Origin: Candidatus Hydrothermarchaeota archaeon
GTDB taxonomy: Archaea; Hydrothermarchaeota; Hydrothermarchaeia; Hydrothermarchaeales; BMS3B
Direction of reading: 5' to 3'
Assembly (NCBI GenBank): GCA_015521615.1
Contig: WANW01000029.1
Span: 1-46,480 of the forward strand
Length of the DNA stretch: 46,480 nt
Both the position numbers and the translations under genes were made by a program. The notes beneath the pieces were generated by a model, which was not told the DNA's origin, made no database searches, and saw only the letters and a program-made list of their open reading frames with translations. Positions 35,909 to 46,480 of this stretch are shown in pieces. The stretch's first letter is position 1. The number at the start of each line of letters is the position of its first letter.

Positions 35909-36556
35909 TCAGGTAAGGTGTTCCTGAATAGCCTCGTACAGCTTCTCTATGTTCTCCCCCGTGGCGGCGCTTATTGGCACCACAACATGCTGCGGAAAGG
36001 CATTTGCTATGCTCTCGGGCTGTGCTTCGGGCAGGTCTATCTTGTTTGCCACAATTATCATTGGTATCCCCCTCGCTTCCAGATTGCCTATAATCGTAAC
36101 ATTTACCTGGGTATAGGGGTCCTGGGTGGAGTCAAGCACCACAAGAACTGCGTCGACATTATCCAGCCATTTTATCGCTTCTATTACACCCTTCGTGGCT
36201 TCTCTTGCCCTTGCCTTTGCCTCTTCCTCACTCATGCCAAAAGCCTTGAAGCTCTTGTAGTCTACCTGCGTGGCTATGCCTGGCATGTCCACAATGTTCA
36301 TTCTCAGCTCTCCATTGTTCGTTGTAACAACAATATTCTCAATCTTCTGCACATGCCTGGTCTCATGGGGCACCTCCGAAACGGTGCCCACCTCCTTGCC
36401 CAGCCAGTCCAGAGAGATGCGATTCGCCAGCGTTGTCTTACCCGCGTTGACAGGACCGTAAAACCCCAGCTGTATCTGCTTCTTCCTCTTGAATATCTTA
36501 AGAAGTTTCCGTAGGCTCTTTTTGAGCTCGCTTAACATGGTGATACCTCTTTTCAT
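35909..36556 (-). CDS. Era-like GTP-binding protein (OapA-like)
   Basis: '[17 protein letters not shown]', '[11 protein letters not shown]', 'ANKIDLPEA'. Confidence 0.93.
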   Translation of the reverse strand: MKRGITMLSELKKSLRKLLKIFKRKKQIQLGFYGPVNAGKTTLANRISLDWLGKEVGTVSEVPHETRHVQKIENIVVTTNNGELRMNIVDMPGIATQVDYKSFKAFGMSEEEAKARAREATKGVIEAIKWLDNVDAVLVVLDSTQDPYTQVNVTIIGNLEARGIPMIIVANKIDLPEAQPESIANAFPQHVVVPISAATGENIEKLYEAIQEHLT

Positions 36557-36602
36557 TAGATTTTTATTGTAGATTTATATAGGTTGTGGTAGAGGTGTTC
36601 AC

Positions 36603-37400
36603 ATGAGGCTTAACCCGGACGAGGAGGAGCTGGAGCGCGCAAGGCGGGAGATAGTGAGTTTTATCCGTGAGGAGGTGACCAGCGCTGGTGCTGAAGGCGG
36701 CGTATTGGGAATAAGTGGGGGGATAGACTCTGCCCTGACGGCGGCACTCGCTAAGGAGGCGCTTGGCAATAAACTTCTCGCGTTGATAATGCCGGAGCAC
36801 GGGGTTACAAGAGAGGAGGACGTGAGGGACGCGGAGGAACTCGCCTCCAGGCTGGGAATAGACTACCACGTGGTGGAGATTTCAGAGAGCGTGGCCAAGG
36901 TGCTGCACGGCTTCCCCTTTGACGCCTTCCCGGAGGAGCGGAGGAAGCTAGCTGTTGCCAACGTAAAGCCCAGACTGAGGATGATCAACCTCTACCTGGC
37001 AGCGAACCTGAGCAACCGCCTGGTGATTGGCACCGGCAACAAGACGGAGCTACTGCTGGGCTACTTCACCAAGTACGGCGATGGTGGCGTTGATATGCTG
37101 CCCATAGGCGGGCTATACAAGACACAGGTGCGCGCCCTCGCGAGGTACGTGGGCATACCCGAGAAGATAATCCGCAAGACCCCCAGCGCGGGGCTGTGGC
37201 GCGGTCAGGAGGACGAGGCGGAGCTGGGGATGAACTACTCAGAGCTCGACCGCATACTCTACGCGCTGTATGAGGAGAAGCTCTCACCCGAGCAGGCTGC
37301 AGAGAGGCTGGGGATAGGCGTGGAGAAGGTGCTCACCGTGGAAGCAAGGGTTAAAGCGAATGAGCACAAGCGCAGGATGCCAAGGATAAAGGAGTTTTAG
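36603..37400 (+). CDS. nadE: NAD+ synthetase
   Basis: 'GISGGIDSALTAALAKEALG', 'VIGTGNKTELLLGYFTKYGDGGVDMLPIGGLYKTQVRALARYVG'. Confidence 0.97.
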   Translation: MRLNPDEEELERARREIVSFIREEVTSAGAEGGVLGISGGIDSALTAALAKEALGNKLLALIMPEHGVTREEDVRDAEELASRLGIDYHVVEISESVAKVLHGFPFDAFPEERRKLAVANVKPRLRMINLYLAANLSNRLVIGTGNKTELLLGYFTKYGDGGVDMLPIGGLYKTQVRALARYVGIPEKIIRKTPSAGLWRGQEDEAELGMNYSELDRILYALYEEKLSPEQAAERLGIGVEKVLTVEARVKANEHKRRMPRIKEF

Positions 37401-37988
37401 CTACTCAATAGTCGCGTGCCTGGTGCGCATCTCCTCTTCGGTCTTGCCCAGCCTCACCATGAGCTCCACAATAAGCGCATCAAGGAAGATGAGCACCGCT
37501 ATCTCAAAGAGCGTGCCCAAGGGCGCCAGCGGATAGTGCTCCCCCTTTATCTGGCGCATCACGAAGTCCTTCTCTCCCCTCAGCTTTGTCCTGCCCTTGA
37601 CCACCACCACAATATCCGCTAACCTACCAAGGGAGGAATTGGGGTAGGTGGTGATGAGCGCCACCTTTGCACCGACGTTCTTTGCTATCTTTGCGGCGTT
37701 CACAACACTTGTGGTCTCACCCGAGCCTGAGATGGTTATCAGAAGGTCCTCTTTCTCTATAGCAGGGGTTATAATTTCTCCAACCACAAAGACGTTTATG
37801 CCTAGATGCATGAGGCGCATGGCGAAGGCTTTGGCCACTAGGCCACTCCTGCCAGCGCCGTACACAAAAACCTTCTTAGATGAGAGTATTGCATCAATGA
37901 GCGCCTCCACCTCCTCCTCTCCGAGTTCTTCAGCCACATCCTCAACGTGCTTGGTTATGGTGAAAATGGCATCCTTCAAAACTTCCAT
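37401..37988 (-). CDS. hxlB: 6-phospho-3-hexuloisomerase (SIS domain)
   Basis: 'KKVFVYGAGRSGLVAKAFAMRLMHLGINVFVVGEIITPAIEKEDLLITISGSGETTSVV'. Start MEVLKDA (37988) preferred over 38039. Confidence 0.9.
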   Translation of the reverse strand: MEVLKDAIFTITKHVEDVAEELGEEEVEALIDAILSSKKVFVYGAGRSGLVAKAFAMRLMHLGINVFVVGEIITPAIEKEDLLITISGSGETTSVVNAAKIAKNVGAKVALITTYPNSSLGRLADIVVVVKGRTKLRGEKDFVMRQIKGEHYPLAPLGTLFEIAVLIFLDALIVELMVRLGKTEEEMRTRHATIE

Positions 37989-38060
37989 GCATGCAAGTTG
38001 CGCTTCCCAATTATAAATTTTTTCCGGGCCGGCGGACACATGTTAAAATTTAAGTATAAT

Positions 38061-38200
38061 TGTGGCTCGGCAAAACCGGAGGGCGTGAGAAGCATGATCG
38101 CCCTTGACTTGGCCGAGCTACAGGGCTGAGGGAGCAATCCCCGTTCTCGCGCCCGGGTGATAAAGCATGATCCCGGGTCGGTTAGCGGGGGAACATCCCC
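38061..38200 (+). ncRNA. Candidate tandem two-hairpin H/ACA guide RNA
   Basis: Hairpin 1: lower stem 38064-38071/38112-38119, upper stem GGGCG/CGCCC with loop UGAGAAGCAUGAU, ACA at 38120-38122. Hairpin 2: lower stem UCCCC/GGGGA (38138-38142/38188-38192), upper stem CCCGGG/CCCGGG with loop UGAUAAAGCAUGAU, ACA at 38193-38195. Confidence 0.7.
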
Positions 38201-38204
38201 GGCC

Positions 38205-38780
38205 CTACCAGAAATTTCCACAGTAGTGTCCTGTAACAGGACATCCAAGACAACGTCCTATTCTGTAGTAGTCACACTCTGCACACCTACTCTCGCTGCC
38301 GCAGGGTGGAGAGTCAGACTTCTCAATCTTCATCTTTACAGGAAAGATGAGGTCTTTATAAGAGGTTATTACAACATTTACCTCAACATCCTCCACGTCA
38401 TCCCTGCTGCGTATGTGTGCATCCACCAGTGCGTCGATGGTGGTGAGGTCCTCGCTAACAAAGAATAGTGAGAGATTCCTCTTGCCAGAGATCACAAATC
38501 CGTTTAGAAAGTAGGGACACCCGCGGAATTTTTTGAGAATTTCAGTAGAGTTCTGAGCGGTGAGCTCAACGTTTACCAGATAGAGGTCTATCTTCTTGAA
38601 ATTCATACCTATTAGGAAGGAGAGGGCACCCTTTTCCTTGAGCTTTCTCAGCCTCACGCCAACGCTGGGCTGGCTTATCCCCACCTGCTTGGCAATTTCA
38701 CTCTGGGAGAGGTCAGGATTCTCCTCGAGAAGGGAGATTATCTTCTTATCCTTCTCGTCCAGGTCCAGCCATTCTCTTAT
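38205..38780 (-). CDS. Lrp/AsnC family transcription regulator with C-terminal Cys-rich tail
   Basis: Upstream extension gives REWLDLDEKDKKIISLLEENPDLSQSEIAKQVGISQPSVGVRLRKLKEKG (HTH); C-terminal 'CGSESRCAECDYYRIGRCLGCPVTGHYCGNFW'. The track starts at an internal GTG (38684); an in-frame ATA at 38780 follows an SD. Confidence 0.8.
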   Translation of the reverse strand: MREWLDLDEKDKKIISLLEENPDLSQSEIAKQVGISQPSVGVRLRKLKEKGALSFLIGMNFKKIDLYLVNVELTAQNSTEILKKFRGCPYFLNGFVISGKRNLSLFFVSEDLTTIDALVDAHIRSRDDVEDVEVNVVITSYKDLIFPVKMKIEKSDSPPCGSESRCAECDYYRIGRCLGCPVTGHYCGNFW

Positions 38781-38861
38781 GTCTCTTCCTCCTTTTATTT
38801 AAAAAATACTGATGCATTTTCTGTTTAATGTAAATGAACAATACCTAATATTTAAGGTTTG

Positions 38862-40640
38862 TCACTCCACCGTCACCGACTTGGCGAGAGCTCGAGGCTT
38901 GTCCACATTGCGCCCCAGCTTCAGCGCCACGTAGTAGGCGAGCAGCTGAAACACCGGGGCGAAGATTATGGGCGAGAGCTCCTCGCTGCACTTTGGCACG
39001 ACCAAACAGGCGTCGCTCGCCACCGGCGAACCTGAGGCCACTGCTATAACCCTCCCCTCCCTGGCCTTGACTTCCTGGATGTTGCTGATTATCCGCTTCC
39101 TGTTCTCCCCCTCCGCAGGCACGAAGGCGACGGTATGCATGTGCTCGTCGATTAGCGATATGGTGCCATGCTTGAGCAGGCCGGAGCTCATACCTTCAGC
39201 GTGCAGGTAGGATATCTCCTTGAGCTTGAGCGCACCTTCAAGAGCAGTTGGGTAGTTTATGCCCTTGCCTATGAAGAGGTAGTTGCTGACGTCAAACTGC
39301 TCCTCCGCCACCCGCTTGATCTCCTGCTCCAGGGCGAGCACCTCCTCAAGCTTTGCTGGCAGGGAGCGCAGCTCCTCCTCCAGGGGCTCCACCTTCCTCC
39401 CCCGCAGCCTTGCCAGCTCAATTGCTGTGCGCAGCAGCAGCGTGAGCTGTGATGTGTAGGTTTTTGTGGCGCAAACAGCGATCTCAATGCCCGAGCCCTG
39501 CATCAGCACATGCTCAACTATGCGCGTGGCCGTGGAGCCTATCACATTGACTATTGCCGCTGTGCTCGCACCCTGCTGCTTCGCATAGCGCAGCGCCGCC
39601 AGGGTGTCGTAGGTTTCGCCGCTCTGGGTGATGCCAACCACCAGCGTGCCCTCGTCCAGGACGCCTTTGTTCTTGAGCTCCGAGGAGTCTATGGCGATGA
39701 CCACTTTGCTGGCGAGCTGCGAGAACCAGTACTCGGCCACCATCGCCGCGTGCAGGCTGGTGCCCGCTCCGGCGAGGTACACCCTCTCCGCACCTGCCAC
39801 CATCTCAGCCAGCTTCCTCACATCCTCGCGGTAAATCTTTAAAGCACTGGCAACTGTGCGGGGCTGCTCGTGGATTTCCTTGAGCATGAAGTGGGGATAG
39901 CCCTCCTTCCTCGCCTCCTCGTCGCTCCACTCAACCACCATTTCCTTCTTCCGCTTAACCTCGCCGGTGGCCAGGTCCTTAACCACAACTCCATCGCGGG
40001 TAACCACTGCGTACTCCCCGTCATCCAGGGGCAGAGCCCTGCGGGTGTGCCTGAGGAAGGAGAAGATGTCAGAAGCCACAAACATCTCGCCATCGCCCAC
40101 GCCGACCACCAGGGGCGACTCCCTGCGCGCCGCGATTATCTTATCCGGCTCCCGGGCGGAGATTACCAGCACCGCGTAGGTGCCCTCCACCTCTGCGAGA
40201 GCGCAGCGCACCGCCTCCTCAAGGCTTGAGTCGTAGTACTCCTCTATCAGGTGCGGGATGACCTCAGTATCAGTGCCCGAGGCGAAGCTGTGCCCCCTCG
40301 CCTCAAGCCTTCTCCGGAGCTCCTCGTGGTTGGAGATTATGCCGTTGTGCACTACCGCAATCTCTCCGGAGCAGTCCAGGTGGGGATGCGCATTTTCCTT
40401 TGTCACACCTCCGTGGGTGGCCCAGCGGGTGTGCCCTATGCCGGGGCTCCCCTCCAGGCGGCTCAGCCCGAGCTTTGCCTCTATCTCGTCTATTTCGCCC
40501 ACGTCCTTCTTGACCACCAGCTCGCGGTTTATGCACGCGATGCCGCAGGAGTCGTAGCCCCTGTACTCCAGGCGCTTCAACCCCTGCAGTATAATCCCGC
40601 CGGCGTTTTTATCTCCGATGTATCCCACTATCCCACACAT
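38862..40640 (-). CDS. glmS: Glutamine-fructose-6-phosphate aminotransferase
   Basis: 'MCGIVGYIGDKNAGGIILQGLKRLEYRGYDSCGIA', two SIS domains, C-terminal 'VDKPRALAKSVTVE'. Confidence 0.98.
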   Translation of the reverse strand: MCGIVGYIGDKNAGGIILQGLKRLEYRGYDSCGIACINRELVVKKDVGEIDEIEAKLGLSRLEGSPGIGHTRWATHGGVTKENAHPHLDCSGEIAVVHNGIISNHEELRRRLEARGHSFASGTDTEVIPHLIEEYYDSSLEEAVRCALAEVEGTYAVLVISAREPDKIIAARRESPLVVGVGDGEMFVASDIFSFLRHTRRALPLDDGEYAVVTRDGVVVKDLATGEVKRKKEMVVEWSDEEARKEGYPHFMLKEIHEQPRTVASALKIYREDVRKLAEMVAGAERVYLAGAGTSLHAAMVAEYWFSQLASKVVIAIDSSELKNKGVLDEGTLVVGITQSGETYDTLAALRYAKQQGASTAAIVNVIGSTATRIVEHVLMQGSGIEIAVCATKTYTSQLTLLLRTAIELARLRGRKVEPLEEELRSLPAKLEEVLALEQEIKRVAEEQFDVSNYLFIGKGINYPTALEGALKLKEISYLHAEGMSSGLLKHGTISLIDEHMHTVAFVPAEGENRKRIISNIQEVKAREGRVIAVASGSPVASDACLVVPKCSEELSPIIFAPVFQLLAYYVALKLGRNVDKPRALAKSVTVE

Positions 40641-41692
40641 CAGCGCTGCCTCAGGAAGTCGACAAGTATACTGCTAAATTCAACAACCTCATTTATATCT
40701 ATTCGCTCCTCCTTCGTGTGCGCAAGCTCGGGTTTACCCGGGCCAAAGATAACCGCAGGTATCCCTGCAGAGTGGTAGTAGGAGGCGTCTGTCGTGGCCA
40801 TGCTTACGCCGTATCTAAGCTCCCTGTGCCTGGAAATCGCCTCCGCCAGCGCCTTCACAAAGGGGTGCTCCCTCTCCAGGAGGAAGGGTTTTGAATATTC
40901 GCCGTTCACCAGCTTCGCCTCGTAGTCGAGCCCCGCCAGAGCGTGGTGCACCTGGCGCAGCGCTTGCTCTGGAGTCTCTCCCAGCGTGAGGCGCCTGTCT
41001 ATGGTAAAGGTGCACACCTCGGGTACAACGTTGGAGGCAATGCCAGCGCTTATCTCCGTAATCTCCAGGCCTGCGCTGCCCAGCTGCGGGTGCTCTGCCA
41101 TGGGGAGAAGGCGTAGCCTCTCTATGGCGTCCATGGCTCTGTAGATGGCGTTTACCCCCAGGTCTGCCCTGCTCGCATGCGCCGCCCTGCCTTTAACGGC
41201 GACGCTTATGGTAACCCTGCCCCTCTGCCCCAGGTGGAGCGCCAGCGACGTGGGCTCAGCCACAATCGCAAAGCTTGCCCTGCAGCGCCCTGCAAGTGCC
41301 GCGGAGCCCGAAGCTTGAGCGGCCTCCTCACCCACCACGAAGTGCACCTCGGGCGAGTACCTCAGCTCCTCCCCCGCGAGGGCGTGCATCGCCTCCACTA
41401 TTCCAGCCAGCCCCGCCTTCATGTCCACCGCTCCCCTTGCGCAGAGCATGTCGCCCTCCTCGGCCACGCCGTAGTAGCCGGGCACTGTATCGAGATGTCC
41501 GTTGAGCACCACCCGCTTATGCGTCCGCTTCATTGTTGCGATGAGGTTGCCCTGCTCATCTACCTTTGTCTCCATCCCCGCCTCCTCAAGCCACGCCTTG
41601 AGGAGCTCCCTGACCTCGCCCTCGCTGCCGCTCTCGCTCCTCAAAGCAAGAAGCTCGTGAAGCCTGCGCTTAACTCTTGGCTTTGAAATCAT
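40640..41692 (-). CDS. M20 family peptidase (ArgE/DapE-like)
   Basis: 'VVLNGHLDTVPGYYG', 'GAVDMKAGLAGIVEAMHAL', 'VVGEEAAQASGS'. Confidence 0.9.
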   Translation of the reverse strand: MISKPRVKRRLHELLALRSESGSEGEVRELLKAWLEEAGMETKVDEQGNLIATMKRTHKRVVLNGHLDTVPGYYGVAEEGDMLCARGAVDMKAGLAGIVEAMHALAGEELRYSPEVHFVVGEEAAQASGSAALAGRCRASFAIVAEPTSLALHLGQRGRVTISVAVKGRAAHASRADLGVNAIYRAMDAIERLRLLPMAEHPQLGSAGLEITEISAGIASNVVPEVCTFTIDRRLTLGETPEQALRQVHHALAGLDYEAKLVNGEYSKPFLLEREHPFVKALAEAISRHRELRYGVSMATTDASYYHSAGIPAVIFGPGKPELAHTKEERIDINEVVEFSSILVDFLRQR

Positions 41693-43560
41693 GACCCCAG
41701 GAATCTCCTCAGCTCCTCCTGCAGGATTTTCATCACAACCTTACCCTCAACGCGTCCGCGCAACTCCTTCATAAGCACCCCCATGAGAGGCTTCGCCGCA
41801 CCCTTGCCCCGCTCGCGGACAAATTCGCTGCGCTCCTCTATAACCCTCCTCGCCAGGCTGCGCACCTCTTCCTCGGAGAAGCCCTTCAGACCGAGCCTCT
41901 CCATGGCCTGAGCCACGCTCAGCTCCGGCGAGGAGCACAGCGCCCTGAGCACCTCGGGCACAGCCTCCCTGGTGAGCTTCCCCTTCGCAAGCGTAGAGAA
42001 CAGCTCCCTGAAGCTCTGCTCCCTGAGGCGCTCCACTTCACAGCCTTCGCGCCTGAGCTCGCGGAGCGTCGCCGTGAGCGTTGTAGCAACCAGGCGGGGC
42101 TTTGCACCGGTTGCGACAAGCTCCTCGAAGAGTTCGGCGCGCCCGCTCCTCACCACCTGGGCTGCCAGCTCCTCGCTAAGCTTATATTGCTCCACAAACC
42201 TGGAGATCTTCTCCTCGTACAGCTCCGGCAGATTTGCTCTCAGGCGCTCCACCAGCTCCTGCGTAACCACGAAGGGTGGAAGGTCTGTCTCTGGGTACAT
42301 CCTCGCGGCCCCTGGCAATGGACGCATGTAGCGCGTGCTTCCGTCACCCTGGGCCATTCGCGTTTCCTCGGGCACGCCCCTGAGCGCTAGCCTCGCGCGC
42401 TCCACCACCGCCTCGATTGCCTTCTCCGCCCTCTCTCTAGCCTCTGCCACGAGCACGAAGGCATCGCTCTCGCCCAAGCCGAGTCTTTCAGCAACCGCTC
42501 CAACCTCCTCTGCGGAGATGCCGTAGGCGGGGAGCTCGTCGGAGTGGAAGATTCCCCCCACACCAGCCTTAACTCTGGCGTACTGCGCCAGCTCGCTGCC
42601 CAGGCGCGGCTCATCCCTGGCGCCGCCTATCAACCCGCGGAAGCCGGGCAGCTTCACCGCTAGCACTACGCCACCCCTGCTCAGGGTTCTGCGCACAACC
42701 TTTGACTGGGTGGAGGAGAAGACATCGGAAACCTCCACCGGCGAGGGCTTGAGCTGGGCCTCACCCACGCCACGCCTTTTGAGCTCCCCGGCGATCGCTA
42801 TGAGCCTCTTCTGCCTCGCAACCTCTCCCTCTATAATCTTCGGAATCATGTTCAGCTCCTGCACACCCTTTATCTCCACCCTGGCTCCGCCCTCTATGGA
42901 GACATTTATGTCCTGGCGTATTGTGCCTATACCGCGCCTCACCCTGCCTGTAGCGCGCAGCACCTCGCCTATTTTCAGGGCGACCTCCCTCGCCTCCTCG
43001 GGGGAGGTTATGTCCGGAGAGGTGCTTATCTCTATTAGCGGAATTCCCAGGCGGTCGAGGCGGTAGATGGTCTTGTTCTCCCCTTCGCCAACCTTTCGCG
43101 CCGCCTCCTCTTCAAGGCAAATCGTGGGGATGCGCACCTTCCCGCGGGAGGTCTCTATGTAGCCATCCAGAGCGATGATAGCGGTGCGCTGAAAGCCCGA
43201 GGTGTTGCTGCCGTCTATCACAATCTTGCGCATGAAGTGGATTTCATCCACAGGCTGAGCGTTGAGGAGCAACGCCACCTGGAGCGCTATCTCCACCGCC
43301 TCGCGGTTCACCTCATGGGGCGGCTCCTCGTCCATCTCCACCAGGCAGGAGACTTCCTCCGGCACCTGGTACACAAAGTGCCTGCCCTTCATGTACTCCT
43401 GCAATGCTGCGCGGTCGATCTCGCCGAGCTCACTCTGCGTCGGCCTCAGGCGGCGCACTATCTTCAGCTCGGGCTCTGCCTCGACGAGCTCGCTCTCGCA
43501 GTTGCAGAAGAGCTTCCTAGTTGCAAGCTGCTGGTGCACCTCGAAGCCAACTCTGAGCAT
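41689..43560 (-). CDS. gatE: Glutamyl-tRNA(Gln) amidotransferase subunit E
   Basis: 'GFEVHQQLATRKLFCNCES', 'RKIVIDGSNTSGFQRTAIIALDG', GatB/YqeY C-terminal domain. Confidence 0.97.
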   Translation of the reverse strand: MLRVGFEVHQQLATRKLFCNCESELVEAEPELKIVRRLRPTQSELGEIDRAALQEYMKGRHFVYQVPEEVSCLVEMDEEPPHEVNREAVEIALQVALLLNAQPVDEIHFMRKIVIDGSNTSGFQRTAIIALDGYIETSRGKVRIPTICLEEEAARKVGEGENKTIYRLDRLGIPLIEISTSPDITSPEEAREVALKIGEVLRATGRVRRGIGTIRQDINVSIEGGARVEIKGVQELNMIPKIIEGEVARQKRLIAIAGELKRRGVGEAQLKPSPVEVSDVFSSTQSKVVRRTLSRGGVVLAVKLPGFRGLIGGARDEPRLGSELAQYARVKAGVGGIFHSDELPAYGISAEEVGAVAERLGLGESDAFVLVAEARERAEKAIEAVVERARLALRGVPEETRMAQGDGSTRYMRPLPGAARMYPETDLPPFVVTQELVERLRANLPELYEEKISRFVEQYKLSEELAAQVVRSGRAELFEELVATGAKPRLVATTLTATLRELRREGCEVERLREQSFRELFSTLAKGKLTREAVPEVLRALCSSPELSVAQAMERLGLKGFSEEEVRSLARRVIEERSEFVRERGKGAAKPLMGVLMKELRGRVEGKVVMKILQEELRRFLGS

Positions 43561-43569
43561 AACCTCACC

Positions 43570-44858
43570 TCAGTAGAAGGTGTCTGGAAGGGTGCGCGGG
43601 GTTATCTCCCCGGCAAGGTTGCGCAGCATCAGCGAACGCACCTCCTCTTCGTCCTGCGCAACCGCGAGCACGTGCATCAGCTTGACGTAGGCCACCTCCG
43701 GGAGCATGTCTTCCCCAGGGATAACGCCCAGGTTGAGGAGCCTCCTTCCCGTGGAGTAAACCTTCATGTCCACCCTCCCGTAGAGGGTGGAGGTGGTCAT
43801 CACCACAGCTTTGCCCTCATCGCGGGCGCGCTCTATCGCCGGGAAGAGCTGCTCCGGCACGTGCCCCAGACCTGTGCCCTCCAGCACAATCCCGCGGTAC
43901 CTGTCCACGCAGTACTCCAGAAGCTCCGGGTCAACGCCCGGGTAGGCCTTGAAGAGCGCCACCCTCTCTTCTAGGCGGGTGTCGGCATAAACCTCCCCCT
44001 CGCTCCGCCTCCTGTAGCTCCCGAAGAGTTTAACCTCCTCGCGCACCTCGCCTATAGGGGGAGCATTAATGCTCTTGAAGGCATCCCTGCGGGAGGAGTG
44101 CATCTTTCTCACCTTCGTCGCCCTGTGCACAGCGCATGCCTCGTCGCTGCTCGTGGCGTGCATAACCACAACCACCTCGGCGAGGTCGCTCGTCGCAACC
44201 CTCGTGGCGGCGATTAAGTTGAGCGCTGCATCGCTGCTCGGCCTGTCGCTGGAGCGCTGGGAACCAACGAGCACCACGGGCTTTGTCAGGTTCTTGAGCA
44301 TAAACGCAAGCGCGGCGCCGGTGTAGCTCATGGTGTCTGTGCCGTGTGCCACCACCACACCCCATGCTGAGCCGTTGAGCTCCTTCACCACCTCCTCAGC
44401 TATTCTGCGCCAGTGCTTCGGGGTCATGTTCTCGCTCAGGATGTTGAAGAGCACCCTCGCCTTAATCCTGGCAATGTCCGCAAGCTCGGGCACGGCGTTT
44501 ATAATCTCGGCGGTGGAGAAGGAGGGGTGCACCGCACCCGTGACGTAGTCTATCTTCGAGGCTATTGTGCCGCCTGTGCCCAGAATCGTCACCTCGGGCT
44601 TCGCGGGGGAGAACTCGGGCTCGGGAAAGGCGGCCTGCTTTCTTGGCTCCGCTGGGGAAAGCCTCTCCACCCTTGCTCCAGAAATCTCGACGCCTATGTT
44701 GTAGCCGCTGTCCAGCTTTATAACCACGTGCCTGTCATCGCCCAGCTCGCTCCTGGGCATGAGCACACCCTCGTAGCTCCTCTCTCCTTTAACTATGCGC
44801 ACCCTCTCGCCAACTTTCGCTCCAGCGAGCACCTTCTCAGCTTCGCCTCTGTACATCT

Positions 44859-44862
<4 letters not shown>
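43570..44862 (-). CDS. gatD: Glutamyl-tRNA(Gln) amidotransferase subunit D
   Basis: 'PEVTILGTGGTIASKIDYVTGAVHPSFSTAEIINAVPEL', 'VVAHGTDTMSYTGAALAFML' asparaginase-like. Confidence 0.97.
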
Positions 44863-46328
<1,466 letters not shown>

Positions 46329-46399
46329 TCCACCACCAGTAGAAAGTTACGCCTGCTGATATAAAAAGTCATGCCAGTCGACATTCAGCATAATAAAAA

Positions 46400-46427
46400 G
46401 GGGGGAGGGAGGTGTTGGGGAGGGGGG
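46400..46427 (+). other. G-quadruplex-forming motif
   Basis: GGGGGG-A-GGG-AGGTGTT-GGGG-A-GGGGGG satisfies G3+N1-7 x4. Confidence 0.55.
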
Positions 46428-46472
46428 CCCTTGGAGATTAGAAGAAAAAGCAGTTCCTAACACTCCAAGGGC
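46427..46472. repeat. Perfect 10-bp inverted repeat (hairpin)
   Basis: GCCCTTGGAG (46427-46436) / CTCCAAGGGC (46463-46472), with an inner TTAG/CTAA pairing. Confidence 0.85.
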
Positions 46473-46480
46473 ATTCATTC

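Noticed and set aside
38064-38122. tRNA or riboswitch interpretation of the 38.06 kb hairpin
   Set aside because: No anticodon/T-loop pattern and no riboswitch core I recognise; the ACA box and K-loop fit H/ACA better.

Overview
The window reads as a chromosomal segment of a euryarchaeote. Supporting genes include RpoL, TFS, Csl4, GatD/GatE, MfnA, an OapABC-like trio, DUF531 and archaeal-type small Zn-ribbons. MetV+MetF next to MfnA is compatible with an ANME-1/Syntrophoarchaeia-like lineage, but that placement is inference only. Most of the window is compact, moderately GC-rich housekeeping DNA. The first ~1.6 kb is strongly AT-rich and looks accessory. Items that stand out: (1) a GTG-start ORF truncated by the left edge, absent from the ORF track, with TGT/DpdA-superfamily motifs; (2) RNA polymerase subunit L apparently interrupted by a helix-hairpin-helix insertion; (3) an intergenic sequence at ~38.06-38.20 kb that folds as a tandem two-hairpin archaeal H/ACA guide RNA (two K-loops, two ACA boxes); (4) an internally deleted HepT/MNT relic between mfnA and gdhA; (5) two conserved genes with no ATG/GTG/TTG start where one is expected; (6) a 17-nt semi-palindromic motif at matching distances upstream of two genes; (7) a bacterial-type TGT in an archaeal context; (8) a G4-like tract next to a strong inverted repeat at the right edge. 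All calls come from reading the sequence and from recalled family signatures. No database search or folding program was run.
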